DNA of 64,000 bases. It comes from Brachionus rotundiformis. Its lineage: Eukaryota > Rotifera > Eurotatoria > Ploima > Brachionidae. The position numbers were made by a program, and so were the translations under genes. Positions 11,086-22,622 of this stretch are shown piece by piece; position 1 is the first letter of the stretch, and the number at the start of each line of letters is the position of its first letter. Location: positions 124,001 to 188,000 of the forward strand of contig JAESIW010000124.1 in NCBI GenBank assembly GCA_016802295.1, written 5' to 3'. Under the pieces are notes generated by a model. The model made no database searches. It was not told the origin of the DNA and was given only the letters and a program-made list of their open reading frames with translations.

Positions 11086-12211
11086 CAGTACTGCACAAAA
11101 GTTTAGACGCACAGGCTTTTTTAATAAGTATAATTCGTGAGACATAAAAAAATTAAGTTTTGTTTTAGAAATAAACAAAATAAATATCAGTTTTTAATTA
11201 AACTAACTCTGCTCTACAAATTGATATAAAATATATGATAATTCGATTTTAAACTTATTTGAAAAATTGAAATTAAATAAAAGCCATAAAAATGTGAGCC
11301 AAAAATTTTTGCACAAAAGTTTAGACGCACATCATTAATCTCTAATTAGAAATCGATTAATTAGCTTAAATGAATTGTTAAATATCTTAATTTAAAGATT
11401 ATGCAGTAAGTGTTAGATTCATATATGAAACATTGCTATTAAACTTCCTGCTTAGTGTCTGTGACATTATAAATTACACCGGGAAATTTAAGCAATCTTG
11501 GTAAAAAAAATGGGTAAAAAAAGCGTTACCAATGAAGTTAGATGTCAGATAATTGGTCTACTAAAAGATAAGACCAAAAGTAATAGGGAAATAGCAAAAT
11601 TGGTAGGAGTATCAGAAAAATGTGTGAGAACAACAAGAAAAAATAATGATATCTATGGAACCCCAAAGGAATCAACAAGGCCTGGGAGACCAAGAAAGCT
11701 TACTTATAAGGACCAAAATAGTTTATTTATACAGGTAAGAAAAAATCCTACAATAAGTAATAAAAAGTTGGCCTCTGAGTATAATTCTAAGTTTGAAAAT
11801 GTTAAGGTAAGTAGAGAAACAGTAAGGAGATTTCTAACTAGTAAAGGAATAGGAACTTTAACAGCTCTTAAAAAGCCATTGCTGACGGCATCGGATATAA
11901 TCAAAAGATTAAAATGGTGTAAAGAAAGACTGAATTGGACAGTTGAACGTTGGGGAATGGTAATTTTTAGTGATGAATCAAATTTTGAGGTGTGTAGGAA
12001 AACAAGGATTTTAGTAAAAAGGTTAAGAAAAGAAAAATACGACACAAGATTTGTTGTACCAACTCTACAAGGTGGTGGTGGATTTGCAAGAATATGGGGA
12101 TGCATCAGCGCTAAAGGTACAGGCTGTTGTCGTATATATGAGGGGCGAATTAATCAATATAACTACAAGGAAACGTTAGAAAATGAACTTATGGTAGATT
12201 CTTATGTGTAA
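11086..12211 (+). mobile_element. Tc1/mariner-type element, 3' truncated
   Basis: It begins after a TA at 11084-11085 with CAGTACTGCACAAAAG. The core GCACAAAAGTTTAGACGCAC occurs at 11093 and again directly repeated at 11311, as in Tc1-like elements with doubled terminal repeats. The transposase gene follows. No reverse-complement end is found downstream. The element stops inside the transposase, where the sequence GTGTAACAGAACATGTT begins. Confidence 0.75.
11510..12211 (+). pseudogene. Tc1-type transposase, truncated
   Basis: The ATG at 11510 opens a frame of 233 codons. Residues 1-110 hold the two helix-turn-helix units of the DNA-binding domain, separated by the GRPR AT-hook-like linker (STRPGRPRKLT). 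The first catalytic Asp of the DDE triad is in FSDESNF. The frame ends soon after YKETLENELM, before the second Asp and the last acidic residue, so the protein cannot be a working transposase. Family length is about 340 aa. Truncation coincides with the start of a sequence that also occurs near 15670, so another insertion or a deletion removed the 3' third. Confidence 0.85.
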
Positions 12212-13379
12212 CAGAACATGTTAACCATGGAGAATTGATGATATACCGTAACTAAAATATTTTCCATTCTGAAATTAATTATTCTCTCATCTTTTGGGTA
12301 TAGATTTCCTTAGCTTCATTAAGAGAGATTATATTTCTTTCCTCTATTAAATTCAAAATATACTCTTAATTTTTAAATTTTTTTTCTAAAATAGTCGGCT
12401 CATTCTCATTGAAATTGTGAATTCGTAAAAGATATCCTTTTACATTAATTTTCACCTTTTTATCTAATTGATTAAGGTCATTGAGACGTTTATTCTTTTT
12501 TTTTTATATATTTTTAGTTAGTCCTAACTTTTCAATATTCCAAGTTATTCTTAATATAAACTCATCATTATTTATTAATTATTTAATTTTATTCATCTGG
12601 ATCCTGAAAGTTTAGATCTAACTGATCAAAATCATTTATTGTAATTTATTGCCAGTTCTATCTGACTATATTCTTCTAAAGCGATATAGATTGATAATTT
12701 TATCAATAGATATGGCAACTTGAAGTAAATGATCAATTCAAAGAGTTCATCTTTGGATTTGGATTAATCTTAAATCTAATTTTAATATTTCTAATGTTTA
12801 ACGGAACAATTAGAGCCTTAAGCAGGTAATTACATTTTTAGCTTTGAAACAAAAAACTTACTCAAAAAAGAAGCAAAAACTTTGGCGAAGTTGTTATTAT
12901 AAAATGATTTATTAAAAATAAAGATAGTAATTTGAGATAAAAATGCGGTTTATAATTGCGGTAAAGAATAAATTTATTTTTTATTCATTTTTGACCATAA
13001 CCAAGTAAATTATAAGATGCATAAGATATTAGATTTAAGGAATTTTTTTTTATTACCAAAATATAATTTCAAGTTTTTGCCAAAAAGTGGGTCAATTAGA
13101 ATATTGAAGCAAACAAAGAGTCAAAAAAATCAATTAAAATTTTTCTATTTTAATAAAAACTTTTTGTCTATCTTTTTTATACTGAACATAATATTAGTTA
13201 AAATCATAAAGTAAGATTCCTTTTTTTAGTAAAAATAAATTATTCAATGTAATTTTACTTATTAAAAAAATCAAACTGATTAAATTAATTAATTTAAGAA
13301 TATTTAAAAAAACATTCTTTATTTTATTAAATAACTGATTTTAATTTCTAAGTTTTTGATTGAATTTTTGAAAAAAAAT
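12212..13379. other. Spacer with fragments of shared repeats
   Basis: Starts with TGTAACAGAACATGTT, also found near 15675. A piece near 12687-12720 (TAGATTGATAATTTTATCAATAG) is shared with 7070. No gene recognised; the short open frame at 13017-13214 has no recognisable product. Confidence 0.45.
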
Positions 13380-14176
13380 TTAGTTCCAAATTATAATTGT
13401 CTCACTCCCAAAACTACTTGCTAAATCGCCATTCTGAAGTACTGCCAAACACCAAGCATCTCCTGAATGTCCAAACACTGTGTATTTTATATTACCATTA
13501 TTTAAATTCCAAATTTTAATTCTGGTATCCACAGACCCACTAGCTAAATCACCATTTTGAAGAACTGCGAGGGACATAACCGAACCAGAATGACCATTAA
13601 GTGTCCTTTTTTCTGTTCCATTATTTAAATTCCAAATTTTAATCTTGTTTTCATAAGATCCACCTACCAAGTCACTATTTTTAAGAACAACGAGTGAGAA
13701 GACTGAATTAGAATGACCAATCATTGTCATAACTTCGCAACCTGTATCAGTATTCCAAATTTTGATTGTATTGTCACCAGATCCACTTGCTAAATCGCCA
13801 TTTTTAAGCACTGCTATTGACCCAACAGCTGCTTTATGACCATTCAATCTAAATTTTTCTTTTCAGATAAAAAATTTTACACCAAACGATAATTTTGTCA
13901 AATATTTTCTCTTACCTTTAAAATTTGTTTGTCCTTTTTAAATAAAATAAAATCTATCTGATTTTTTCCTGGTATTTGATCACATTCAGTAATTATTTGA
14001 CAATCATTATCTTTGACCACAATTATTTTCAAACTTTCATTTTTCAATGATTTAAATAAACATCCGAATATTTTGTTTGTGTTTCTGCTGTAATTATCAT
14101 TAAAATTATACTGTTTACAATTGAAATTATATTCAATAAAAGCGAAAATTAGCAAAAAAAATAGTTTTTTGTCCAT
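13380..14176 (-). pseudogene. WD40 family member with four blades and a junction frameshift (copy E)
   Basis: On the minus strand, exon 1 is 14176-13916 and exon 2 is 13858-13380, separated by a 57-nt GT-AG intron. Exon 1 starts at an ATG with a hydrophobic leader (MDKKLFFLLIFAF) and keeps the LKIIVVKDNDC motif. It lacks about ten residues before the YNFNDNYSRN motif. Compared with copy D, 19 nt are missing just before the donor, between two TTTTAAAG repeats, so the spliced frame is shifted (740 coding nt, not a multiple of three). Exon 2 is open but holds only four blades instead of seven. The gene is therefore probably dead, unless another splice site restores the frame; I did not find one. 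Confidence 0.75.
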
Positions 14177-17078
14177 TATCTAAAATTTTTTTTATTAGTT
14201 AATTGTATAAAGAAAAGGTAAAAAATATTCAATTTAAAATTCTTGTATTTCTATTGATGATTTTTTTAAATTATCCTTTAGACTGTTTACGCTAATATTT
14301 CTGAATAATTATTTTAAAATTTACAATAATTGATATTAAAGAATGTTTTTTGTGATAAAAAAAAACTACAAATTAATATAATGAAATAATTTATAAACTT
14401 TGTTAAGCTTATTTTTTAATTTTGATCCGCCAAGAAATTAATATTTGTTTTTCAATATCATTTAAAAATCTATTTCTTTTTCCATAAAGTTAATGGTGAC
14501 GCCAATAACCAAATGAATAAAATTAAAAGAAAAAAAATTAAAAAAGGTTTTTTAAGCAAATAGTGATTCCATTTCAAAAATTAATATCCGGCCTCATTTT
14601 CAAAGTTAAATTTTTGAATCTAATTAATCTGTTTCGTTTTCAATAGATTATTAAAAAAAATGCTGTAAAATTAAATTAATTAAGAGTAAATGCTTATCAA
14701 TAATTGAATAAAATGTCATCCTTTTGCAAAACCTCTCAAATAAGATTTAGTTGGGTTATTTTGCTGATTGTTTGGTAAGTCGAATTTGTTGATGGAAATT
14801 CCAGACAGGCTAGTGGTTAAAACATTTTGTTAAAAAAAATGAAAATTTATTTTGACAAGATATTTGTGATAGTTGCTTTAATTATGAAAGAAAAATAACT
14901 TTTTTTTAGATTAATAAATCTCTTCATATTTTTAGTGTAAAAATTAAATTTCAATTATTAAATTCAAATTTTATAAACTTTTTGATTATATTTTAAAATT
15001 AAAAGATCGCATAAAATTTTTGGAAAGAAAAGTGTCATTCATACGGAAAATTTTTGTTTTCCTTTTAATTTAAGATAAAAATAGAGACTTTATTATTCAA
15101 ATATGCTGTTTATTTAATTTTATTTGTTTGCTTTATAAAGCTTTGTCAGCAAATAATGACAACAAAAAACATTAATTAGTTTTCATTTGTAATTAAAATT
15201 TTTATCAATTTTGAGTGATTAAATTCCGGCATTTTAAGGGTGTGTACACCATTTATTTCTGGTAGCGTTTGGGAAAATATTTAGGGTGGGTAAAGTGCTT
15301 TAAAAAAATTTAGTTAAGAATTGTTTGTTCTTTAATTCATACTTATAGAATAACATATTTTTACCTCAAAATTAAATTCTTTTATTAGAATTTTTAGATT
15401 AAACTAAAGAATTGGAACTTTTTAAGTTCTCAACTAATGTTTTTTTCAATTTCCTGATAAATATGCTTTTAGGACTTGACCATATGTCGCACCATTATTG
15501 TTACCTTAAATTGACTTCCTTCAAATTGATTTAGAATTGATTTGTTATTAAAATAACCATCTTTTCCTGGTACAACTGATGATGACATGACAAGTGCGAG
15601 TTCTTTCATCATAATTTATTTCATGAGATTCAAGTAGAGAAGGATACTTCTCGAAGCAAACGAAAAGTGTATGTGTAACAGAACATGTTCAATCATGGTC
15701 GAGTATTGCACAAAATTCTGCATGCATTAAATTTATGCAGAAATACGCAGACATTAATAATTAAAATTGCCATTGAATGTTTACTTTAAAAATGTGATTC
15801 TGCAATAAATTTTTTAGTCGAAATATTTAAAAACATATTTTTAGAATAATTTTTGAGCATGATCATTTGATCATAACTTTCAACATAGTGCAACATACAC
15901 TTTTGCATATTTTTTACCAAAAATCAAAAATTAATTTTCTATTTTTACGTTAACAAAATCAAAATTCATTAGATTTATCAAAATAGGGAGAATTTTTGTT
16001 GTTTTTGTTTTTGAAATGATCATAATTTTGCTTTTTAAAAAAAAATAAAATAGCTTATAAAATTTAAATTTAACAATAAAATTTTAATTTTTGAACTTGA
16101 TTTTTTAAAAAATTGCTGGTTTACGGTGGTTCTCGTTTTAATTAATAATAATACTAATTGATATCTTTAATTGTATACAAATTATGGCTAAAAGAAGAGT
16201 AGTACTGCGCATCTCATGAGCAGTTTTGGTCCGGCAACAAATTTTCTAATTAAAGATTTGACTTCTGATAAAATAAAAAATTATCAACAAAAATAATAAC
16301 TATATTAATAATGATATCAAAATAAATGAATTTTCTTATTAGCTAATTACTTTTATTAGATTTAGGGAAAATAATTAAGTTTTCCAAAGAATTTTCTCAC
16401 AACCTTACGGGAAAGACTTTTTGAGGGAAAAGACGGAAAATATTGACTCAATCTTTGCAACACTTATTAATGGATGTTCTCAGTCAACCGGATTCCTTTA
16501 CCAAATGAGTCTATTGTAGACACTCGAAACAAATACAAATAAAATTATATCTTAAAAGTATTTTTGTACTTTCCAGAGCGAAAGATAAGGACAAAAAGAA
16601 TTCAAGTGATAAATACACTTACCAAGACAAATTTTTTAATACTAAACAACCACCAAAATTACCAAACTAAATCAAAGTAGAATGATGCTGCGAGTGGTAA
16701 TATAGAAATAAAAATTTATTGTAAAAAATCTAATTGTAAATGTTTTATTTGTTGAATTATTTCTATATTTTTTAATCTTAATAATCTTAAGACATTTTAA
16801 ACTAAAAGTAAACAAAGAACTTAGAGTTTTGAAATTAAATTTAATTTCTTGTCAAATAAACAATTGACAGTTATTTGCGTCACTATAAACATTTTAGAAA
16901 AACTAATATTATTTAAGATAATTTCAAATAGAAAATAAACTTTTTAATTTTTAAATTCTTTACGGATCACAATTAAAAAAAAGACTCTACTAATTTAATA
17001 AAATAAGTTCATTAAATAAAATTATCAATTGCTTTTAACTAATATACTTTATTTATTGAAAGACTTTAATTTTAGACA
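14177..17078. other. Head-to-head upstream region between copies E and F
   Basis: No gene. The left part (14480-15500) is an inverted copy of 27960-28910. The part at 16620-17040 matches 28630-29020 more loosely, so copies E and F share related upstream DNA in opposite directions. TGTAACAGAACATGTT near 15673 marks a boundary also seen after the Tc1 fragment. Confidence 0.55.
14480..15500 (+). repeat. Upstream block of WD40 copy E, inverted copy of 27960-28910
   Basis: Read in reverse complement, the landmarks occur in the same order at 27960-28910. They are the segment TTTTGCAAAACCTCTCAAAT near 14720, CACCATTTATTTCTGGTAGC near 15250, and GGACTTGACCATATGTCGCACC near 15472. Confidence 0.8.
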
Positions 17079-18286
17079 ATCGACCATAAATTAACTTTTT
17101 TTATTTTAATTTTTGTAATAACTGCAGAGAGTTATCAATGTGAGAAAGTCGAAGGTTATTTTAAAATGTATAATTTTAAGGATAACATCAATAGTAATTC
17201 AAACAAAATAATGGATTGTATATTAAAGACATTGAAAAATGAAAGTTTGAAAATAGTTGTGGTCAGAGATAATGATTGCAAAATCATTAACGAATGTGAT
17301 AAAATACCAGTAAAGATCAGATAGATTTTATTCTATTTAAAAAGAACAAACAAATTTTAAAGACCAATTCAAATTTTACTGGTAAGTGAAAATATCTGAA
17401 ATAATTATCTTTTGATGTTAAATCCCTTGTATAAAAAGAAAAATATAGACTGAATGGTCATAATTCTGCGGTAAGGTCAATAGCAGTGCTTAAAAATGGC
17501 GATTTAGCAAGTGGATCTGGTGATAATACAATCAAAATCTGGAATATAGATACAGGTTGTGAAATTATGACTCTGGATGGTAATTCTGGTACAATAACTT
17601 CATTAGCTGTTCTTCCAAATGGTGATTTAGCAAGTGGGTTTGTTACAAACAAAATTATAATTTGGAATACAAATAATGGTAGTGAAAAAAAGACACTGAC
17701 TGGTCATTCAGGAGAAGTTAAATCTTTAGCAGTTCTTCAAAATGGCGATTTAGCCAGTGGATCTGATGATACCAGAATTAAAATTTGGAATGTTTATAAT
17801 GGAACAGAAAAAATTACTCTTACTGGTCATTCTGATTCAGTTATGTCTCTTGCTGTTCTTAAAAATGGTGACTTAGCCAGTGGATCTAATGATACCACAA
17901 TTAAAATTTGGAATTTGAATAATGGCAATCTAAAAATGACACTGTCTGCCAATTCTGGTCGGGTAAGATCTCTTGTAGTGCTGCAAAATGGCGATTTGGC
18001 AAGTGGATTAACTGATAACACCATAAGAATTTGGAATATAAATAATAGCACTGAAAAAATGACTCTTAATGGTCATTCTGATTCAGTTTTTTCACTTGCA
18101 GTCCTTCGAAATGGTGATTTAGTAAGTGGGTCTAAAGACGGCACAATTAAAATTTGGAATTTAATTAGTGGAACAGAAAAATTGACCTTTGATGATCATT
18201 TAGGACATGTTTGGTCTTTAGAAGTTCTTCAGAATGGCGATTTAGCAAGCAGTTTTGAGAATAAAACAGTAATAATTTGGAATTAA
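17079..18286 (+). pseudogene. WD40 family member with broken exon 1 and intact seven-blade exon (copy F)
   Basis: Exon 1 (17079-17381) aligns with copies B and G. The start codon is ATC instead of ATG (17079-17081), and one base is lost near 17313, which brings TAG into frame. The 57-nt intron (17382-17438) and both splice sites are kept. Exon 2 (17439-18286) is fully open with seven blades and a TAA stop. Blades 2-4 are nearly identical to those of copy G, and blades 4-7 to copy A. The leader and N-terminal domain cannot be made, so it is a half-dead gene. An internal start in exon 2 could only give a leaderless propeller. Confidence 0.82.
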
Positions 18287-19828
18287 AATTCATCATTCAT
18301 TTCATATATTTAAAAACATAATAATTTAAATCAGTTTGAGAAACTATTTGGATTTATTTTTTTAATAATGAATTTTTTAGAAACTCTCTGAAATGAGCTA
18401 TAAGCTTTATTAATAAATAAAAATTACATTGACTAATTAATTATTTCTAATAAAAAGTTGTTTCTTTATTTTGAAAACCAATTAAAATAAAAGCATTTTT
18501 AAAATATTATATTTAATTGAACTTAATAGAACACTAGAAAGCCCGAAAGGTTTTTTAAACCCCTTTATTGAAGTTTTTAGTTGCCTTTATTTTAGTTAGT
18601 TGGTTTTTTAAACCTCTTAAAAAATATTAACTTGAATATTATCTCAACGAAATAAAGTTATCAAAAATTACTTAAAGAAACTTAAAATCAACTTGAAATA
18701 CTTAAATAAATTTTTTCTATTTCTTTTGATATTTCAATTTGAAATTTTGTATTAAATCAGCCGGGCTTTCTAGTGTAAAAATAAATAAATAATTGCTAAA
18801 ATTTATTTGAATTGTCCTTGTATCTTCGCAGCATTCAAGCGAATGTCATGTCATTTTACCAAATAATGATATGGTTTTTTTACACTTTTTATCACAAATA
18901 TATGTTCCTTGCCTAAAATTAGATGAATTAATTGTCTAAGAAATTATTTTCGAAAAAAAATTATAAAATATTGACCAAAAGCTTGAATAAAGACCAGCTG
19001 TTTCTTAAAACTATTATAATAATTATCTTAAAAAACACTTGAGTTTTTTTTAAATAAACCTACAGAAAAATTTTTAAAAATATTAATTAGTAATTGCGAA
19101 ATCATTTTTGATACTACAATTTTTTATTAAAAAAAACACAATTAATAAAAATATCAATTAAAATTAAGCAAAAATTTTTTTGTATATTTCAACACATATT
19201 TATTAAAAAAAAAACTATTATTTTTTTTTATTTCACAAAAAAAATTTTTTACCACACAAAAAATACAAAAAACTTTTATTTAAAAAAAAACAAAAAATTA
19301 TTTTTTACGACATTTATTCGGACAAGCCCCCTATCTTCTTTTCGTCATTTTACTACTACAGTTTTCGCATGATTTTCACTCGCTAGCAAACGCTTCGCTC
19401 TGATCTGATTCGATTCTGGGTCTTTTTGACAATACTTCATCTTCTGAATCTTCGTCAGATTCAATTTCGTTTGGAGATGAACTTGAAGCTTGTGTATCGC
19501 TTGGTTGAGCCCTGTTGGTTGAAAAATGAGATGATGATGACATTTATAGTGCTTAAGCCAAAACCAACAAGTAAAAAAAATATTGTGAAAAAATTAGGAA
19601 AATGTCTTAAACCTCTTTTTATATCGATCAATAATTCTTTTCGGTATTGAGTCAACTGAGCTCTCAACAGTATTTACATATAGAAATAGAACTAATAAAT
19701 ATACAAACCATTTCTTATTTCTAATTTTCTAATCTAATAAAACAATAAAAACATTTCAAAATTTAAATTTTATTAATTCTTGTTCACAATTATCGGCAAT
19801 CAACAGATTATAAAGTCTCATTTGATTA
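17835..19828 (+). repeat. Segmental duplication copy alpha-2 (pairs with 1-2045)
   Basis: Direct copy of block alpha-1, with one coding difference in 452 bases and many differences downstream. Further matches occur near 18410-18480, 18800-19080, 19575-19665 and 19690-19828. The match breaks at CATTTGATT, immediately followed by the left arm of an inverted repeat. Confidence 0.8.
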
Positions 19829-19829
19829 G

Positions 19830-19990
19830 AACAATCATGGTGAACATTCTCAAAGCTATGAGCATTACCACTGTTAGTGCACTTAGTAAGCCTGACGCTA
19901 TGAGACAACTGATTAATAGAACAACGATTAAAAAATTCTCGTATATGTTTTTTTGTTAAAGATATATTTCATTTTTATAAAAGAGACCAG
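19830..19990 (+). repeat. Inverted repeat 1, left arm
   Basis: Reverse-complement match to 22453-22622. Both arms share the terminal TAGAACAATCATGGTGAACA and the internal TGCACTTAGTAAGCCTGACG. The arms are about 160 bp and 2.5 kb apart, the size of a DNA transposon, but the interval also contains one arm of a second inverted repeat. Confidence 0.75.
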
Positions 19991-20004
19991 CCTTCAAAAA
20001 AGAC

Positions 20005-20610
20005 TGCAGCCATGTGAAAATTAAGAATATTGGCCAACTTGAAATCCAGATAGGTCAATATAAACTGATTTATAAGAACTTGATGAAAATCGCCAATCTA
20101 CAAGTTAATTTATTCAAAGAAGCTTAATAAAATTAATATTTTTTTAGGAAATAAAAAACGATAAAATTTTAATTATATAATTTCTCAGTTTGTTAAAAGT
20201 CCATTGTAATTTTTAAAAATTTTATTTTTTAAGAAAAATCAATATAGTTTTATTCATTTTATTTAATAATTAATTAAAAATATTTATATTTTGATAAAAG
20301 TCAATGTTAAAAATTCACCTTTTCTTGATTTTAAAAAAGCAATGGTGCAAAGCAAAGTCAAAGATATTTAAAAAATTATCTAATTGATCGTTTAAACTCA
20401 TTTTTGCTTCCATAAAAAATGAATTATTAATTTTAATTAAATATTTGATCAATTTTTGATAATTGCTTTTTAAGACATATTCACGATTTAATTTTTAAAT
20501 CTTTTTACAAAAAATTTGATTTGAATGAAAACAAAAATAATTAACCTGAGATTTAGTAACTTTTTTAGCTGAATTGATAAAAGCTATTTCTAAATCATAA
20601 CTTAATTAAA
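20005..20610 (-). repeat. Duplicated block beta-2, inverted copy of 2625-3220
   Basis: Same landmarks as block beta-1 in reverse complement and reverse order, including GCAATGGTGCAAAGCAAAG near 20339 and GATGAAAATCGCCAATCTAC near 20081. Confidence 0.75.
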
Positions 20611-20649
20611 TGCAGACATTTCCAGTCATTTTTTTTTGATTTTGTGTGT

Positions 20650-20785
20650 GAGTATGAGTGCTAAGCACTCTGTAATTGATTGTGAGTGATTCACTCAAAA
20701 CTCACACTCATTTCACTCAGATATTTTGAGTGAGTCACTCACACTCATTTCACTCAGATATTTTGAGTGAATCACTCCCACTCAA
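20650..20785 (+). repeat. ACTCA-rich tandem repeat, probable hAT subterminal region
   Basis: About two units of a roughly 46-bp repeat. Each contains CACTCACACTCATTTCACTC followed by AGATATTTTGAGTGA, and TGAGT/ACTCA pentamers occur in both directions. hAT elements often carry such short subterminal transposase-binding repeats, and a hAT transposase relic begins about 600 bp downstream. Confidence 0.55.
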
Positions 20786-20934
20786 AAAAAAAAGAGCAAA
20801 AAAATAATTTATTAAATAAATAATTTCTAAAGTACTTATTATTTTTATTCTTAAAACAGTATTCTCTGAAATTTTTAGAATAAAATATGTCCAAAAATTA
20901 TATGTTTACATAGTGAAGTTGGGAAAGTCGTCGA

Positions 20935-21095
20935 TTAAAATTTTAAACCAAAGTATTAAAGTTCGAAACCTAGTCTAGGTAGTATTTTTTAAAAGCAATA
21001 AGAAAATTATGCTAAAAAATCAATTCATCAATAATCAATGCATCTCTTGAATAGATACATTCTCATATAGAGAGAGAAGAAAAAAAATTTTCTGG
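20935..21095 (+). repeat. Inverted repeat 2, left arm
   Basis: Reverse-complement match to 23465-23630. Shared stretches include AATCAATGCATCTCTTGAATAG and TTTTAAAAGCAATAAGAAAA. The pair brackets the hAT relic and the FLYWCH fragment. Confidence 0.78.
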
Positions 21096-21349
21096 CTCAG
21101 TATTTTTAACACTAATGGCTTCATCATCTCTTAAGAGCTCATCCAGAAAGTTTCCATCATTATCAGATTGATTTTCATTTAGTTTCATGGTCTAAATATT
21201 AGCCAGGTAAAATCAACGAAAATTCAAAATGGTCAAATAGTTGATGAAGTAAAAATAAAAAAAAATTAAAATTAGATAATAAACTTTTTAAAGTTTGAAA
21301 TAGGTGAGGTAATAGATGGTGTTTTTACCTACTATTATAAGCCTTATTT

Positions 21350-22365
21350 ACTAAAATGTGAAATTATTAGTATTTCAATTTCCCAAAATTCATCCGCCGA
21401 ATCAAATACACAAGTTAGCCTTAGATCCAACAGAGAGGGTAATAAAAGAAATCGTCCTGAGTCATGCATTATTGAAACTCCACAATTAGGAAAGAAGATT
21501 TCAAATGTAAAACCAAAAAGCCCTGTTCCTTTAAGTTCAAAAGATACTGCTGAATCAACTGAGGTCGAAAGTGATGTTGACAGTGAATTGAAATCAAGTG
21601 AAGAAGAAATAAATCCTAATTTAGATAAGTCAAGGAAATTCTTAAAGAATCGCAAAACAAAAACAAAAGAAAAAAGTTAGGAAATAAAAATTAATTTATT
21701 TGGAGAAACAGATATTGAAAATGATTATAGTGTTGAACAGATGATTGAATTGTCAAAAGAGAAGATTTTTCCCAAGAAATTAATCTACATTGGAAATTCA
21801 ATATTCCGGAAGACACCAATTTTACAATTTTTTCAGCATCCTACTCGGTTTACATCGATGCCTTCGAAAAAACCTAATATTTTATTGCAAACTAAATCAG
21901 AGTTACAAGCCCAATTTGCTAAAGTGTGCAATTTAATTCAACATTTAAAAAACTTAATGAAAAATTAACACTCTCTAGCACAATTTGTCTGGTGATCGAT
22001 TTATGGACAAACAATTCCAACATTGATTTTATGGCATGCGCAGCCATTACAACTAATCCCTATTTTGTTAAAGAATGCTTTGTTATTGGGATGACTCCAA
22101 TGCCTGGATCACATTCAGCAGAAAACATAAGAAAAGCTTTGCTAAATCTATTGAGGAGATTTAGTTATAACAAGGAAAAAATTCATTGTATTTATTATTT
22201 CAAAAATTAAATAATTTAAATTCGAATATTTTTACTGTTTTACTAGCTATTGTATGTGATGAAGGTAGTAATCTTGAAAGACTTTTCAGCCAGATCGATT
22301 TCTCCATTGACGAATTTAAATTAGATGAATTTTTAGAAGATGAAAAAAGTATAAAAAAATTTTAA
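21350..22365 (+). pseudogene. hAT transposase remnant
   Basis: An N-terminal Ser/Glu-rich segment (about 21350-21680) ends in TAG. The same frame continues with KSELQAQFAKVCNLIQHLKN (about 21890-21955), which resembles the second half of a BED finger. A frameshift then leads into STICLVIDLWTNNSNIDFMA (about 21975-22040), the hAT core signature around the first catalytic Asp. AIVCDEGSNLERLFSQ follows (about 22241-22290), which looks like the next conserved hAT block. The C-terminal dimerisation region is absent. At least three stops or frameshifts show that it is dead. Confidence 0.72.
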
Positions 22366-22452
22366 AAATTGATAAAAATTTACTTTTCTAGGAGAAGGTT
22401 TATTCATTGACGAAAATATTTATCAGTAACTGACCCAATTCATGTTCTCTTT

Positions 22453-22622
22453 TCATGGTCTCTTTTATAAAAATGGAATATATCTTTTTAACAAAAAAAC
22501 ATATACGAGAATTTTTTAATCCTTGTTCTATTAATCAGTTGTCTCATAGCGTCAGGCTTACTAAGTGCACTAACAGTGGTAATGCTCATTGCTTTGAGAA
22601 TGTTCACCATGATTGTTCTAGG
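22453..22622 (-). repeat. Inverted repeat 1, right arm
   Basis: Reverse complement of 19830-19990, ending in GTTCACCATGATTGTTCTA. Confidence 0.75.

Larger units (their letters stand above)
18287..20640. other. Non-coding duplicated DNA between copy F and the hAT remnant
   Basis: No gene supported. It consists of the alpha-2 flank, the left arm of inverted repeat 1 (19830-19990) and block beta-2 (20005-20610). A poly-A/poly-T rich stretch occupies 19090-19310. Confidence 0.5.

Noticed and set aside
11704..12105. 133-codon minus-strand frame inside the Tc1 relic
   Set aside because: Antisense of a recognisable transposase domain; no start context or family.
17079..17381. Non-ATG initiation rescuing copy F exon 1
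   Set aside because: Even with an ATC start, the one-base deletion near 17313 introduces an in-frame TAG before the intron.
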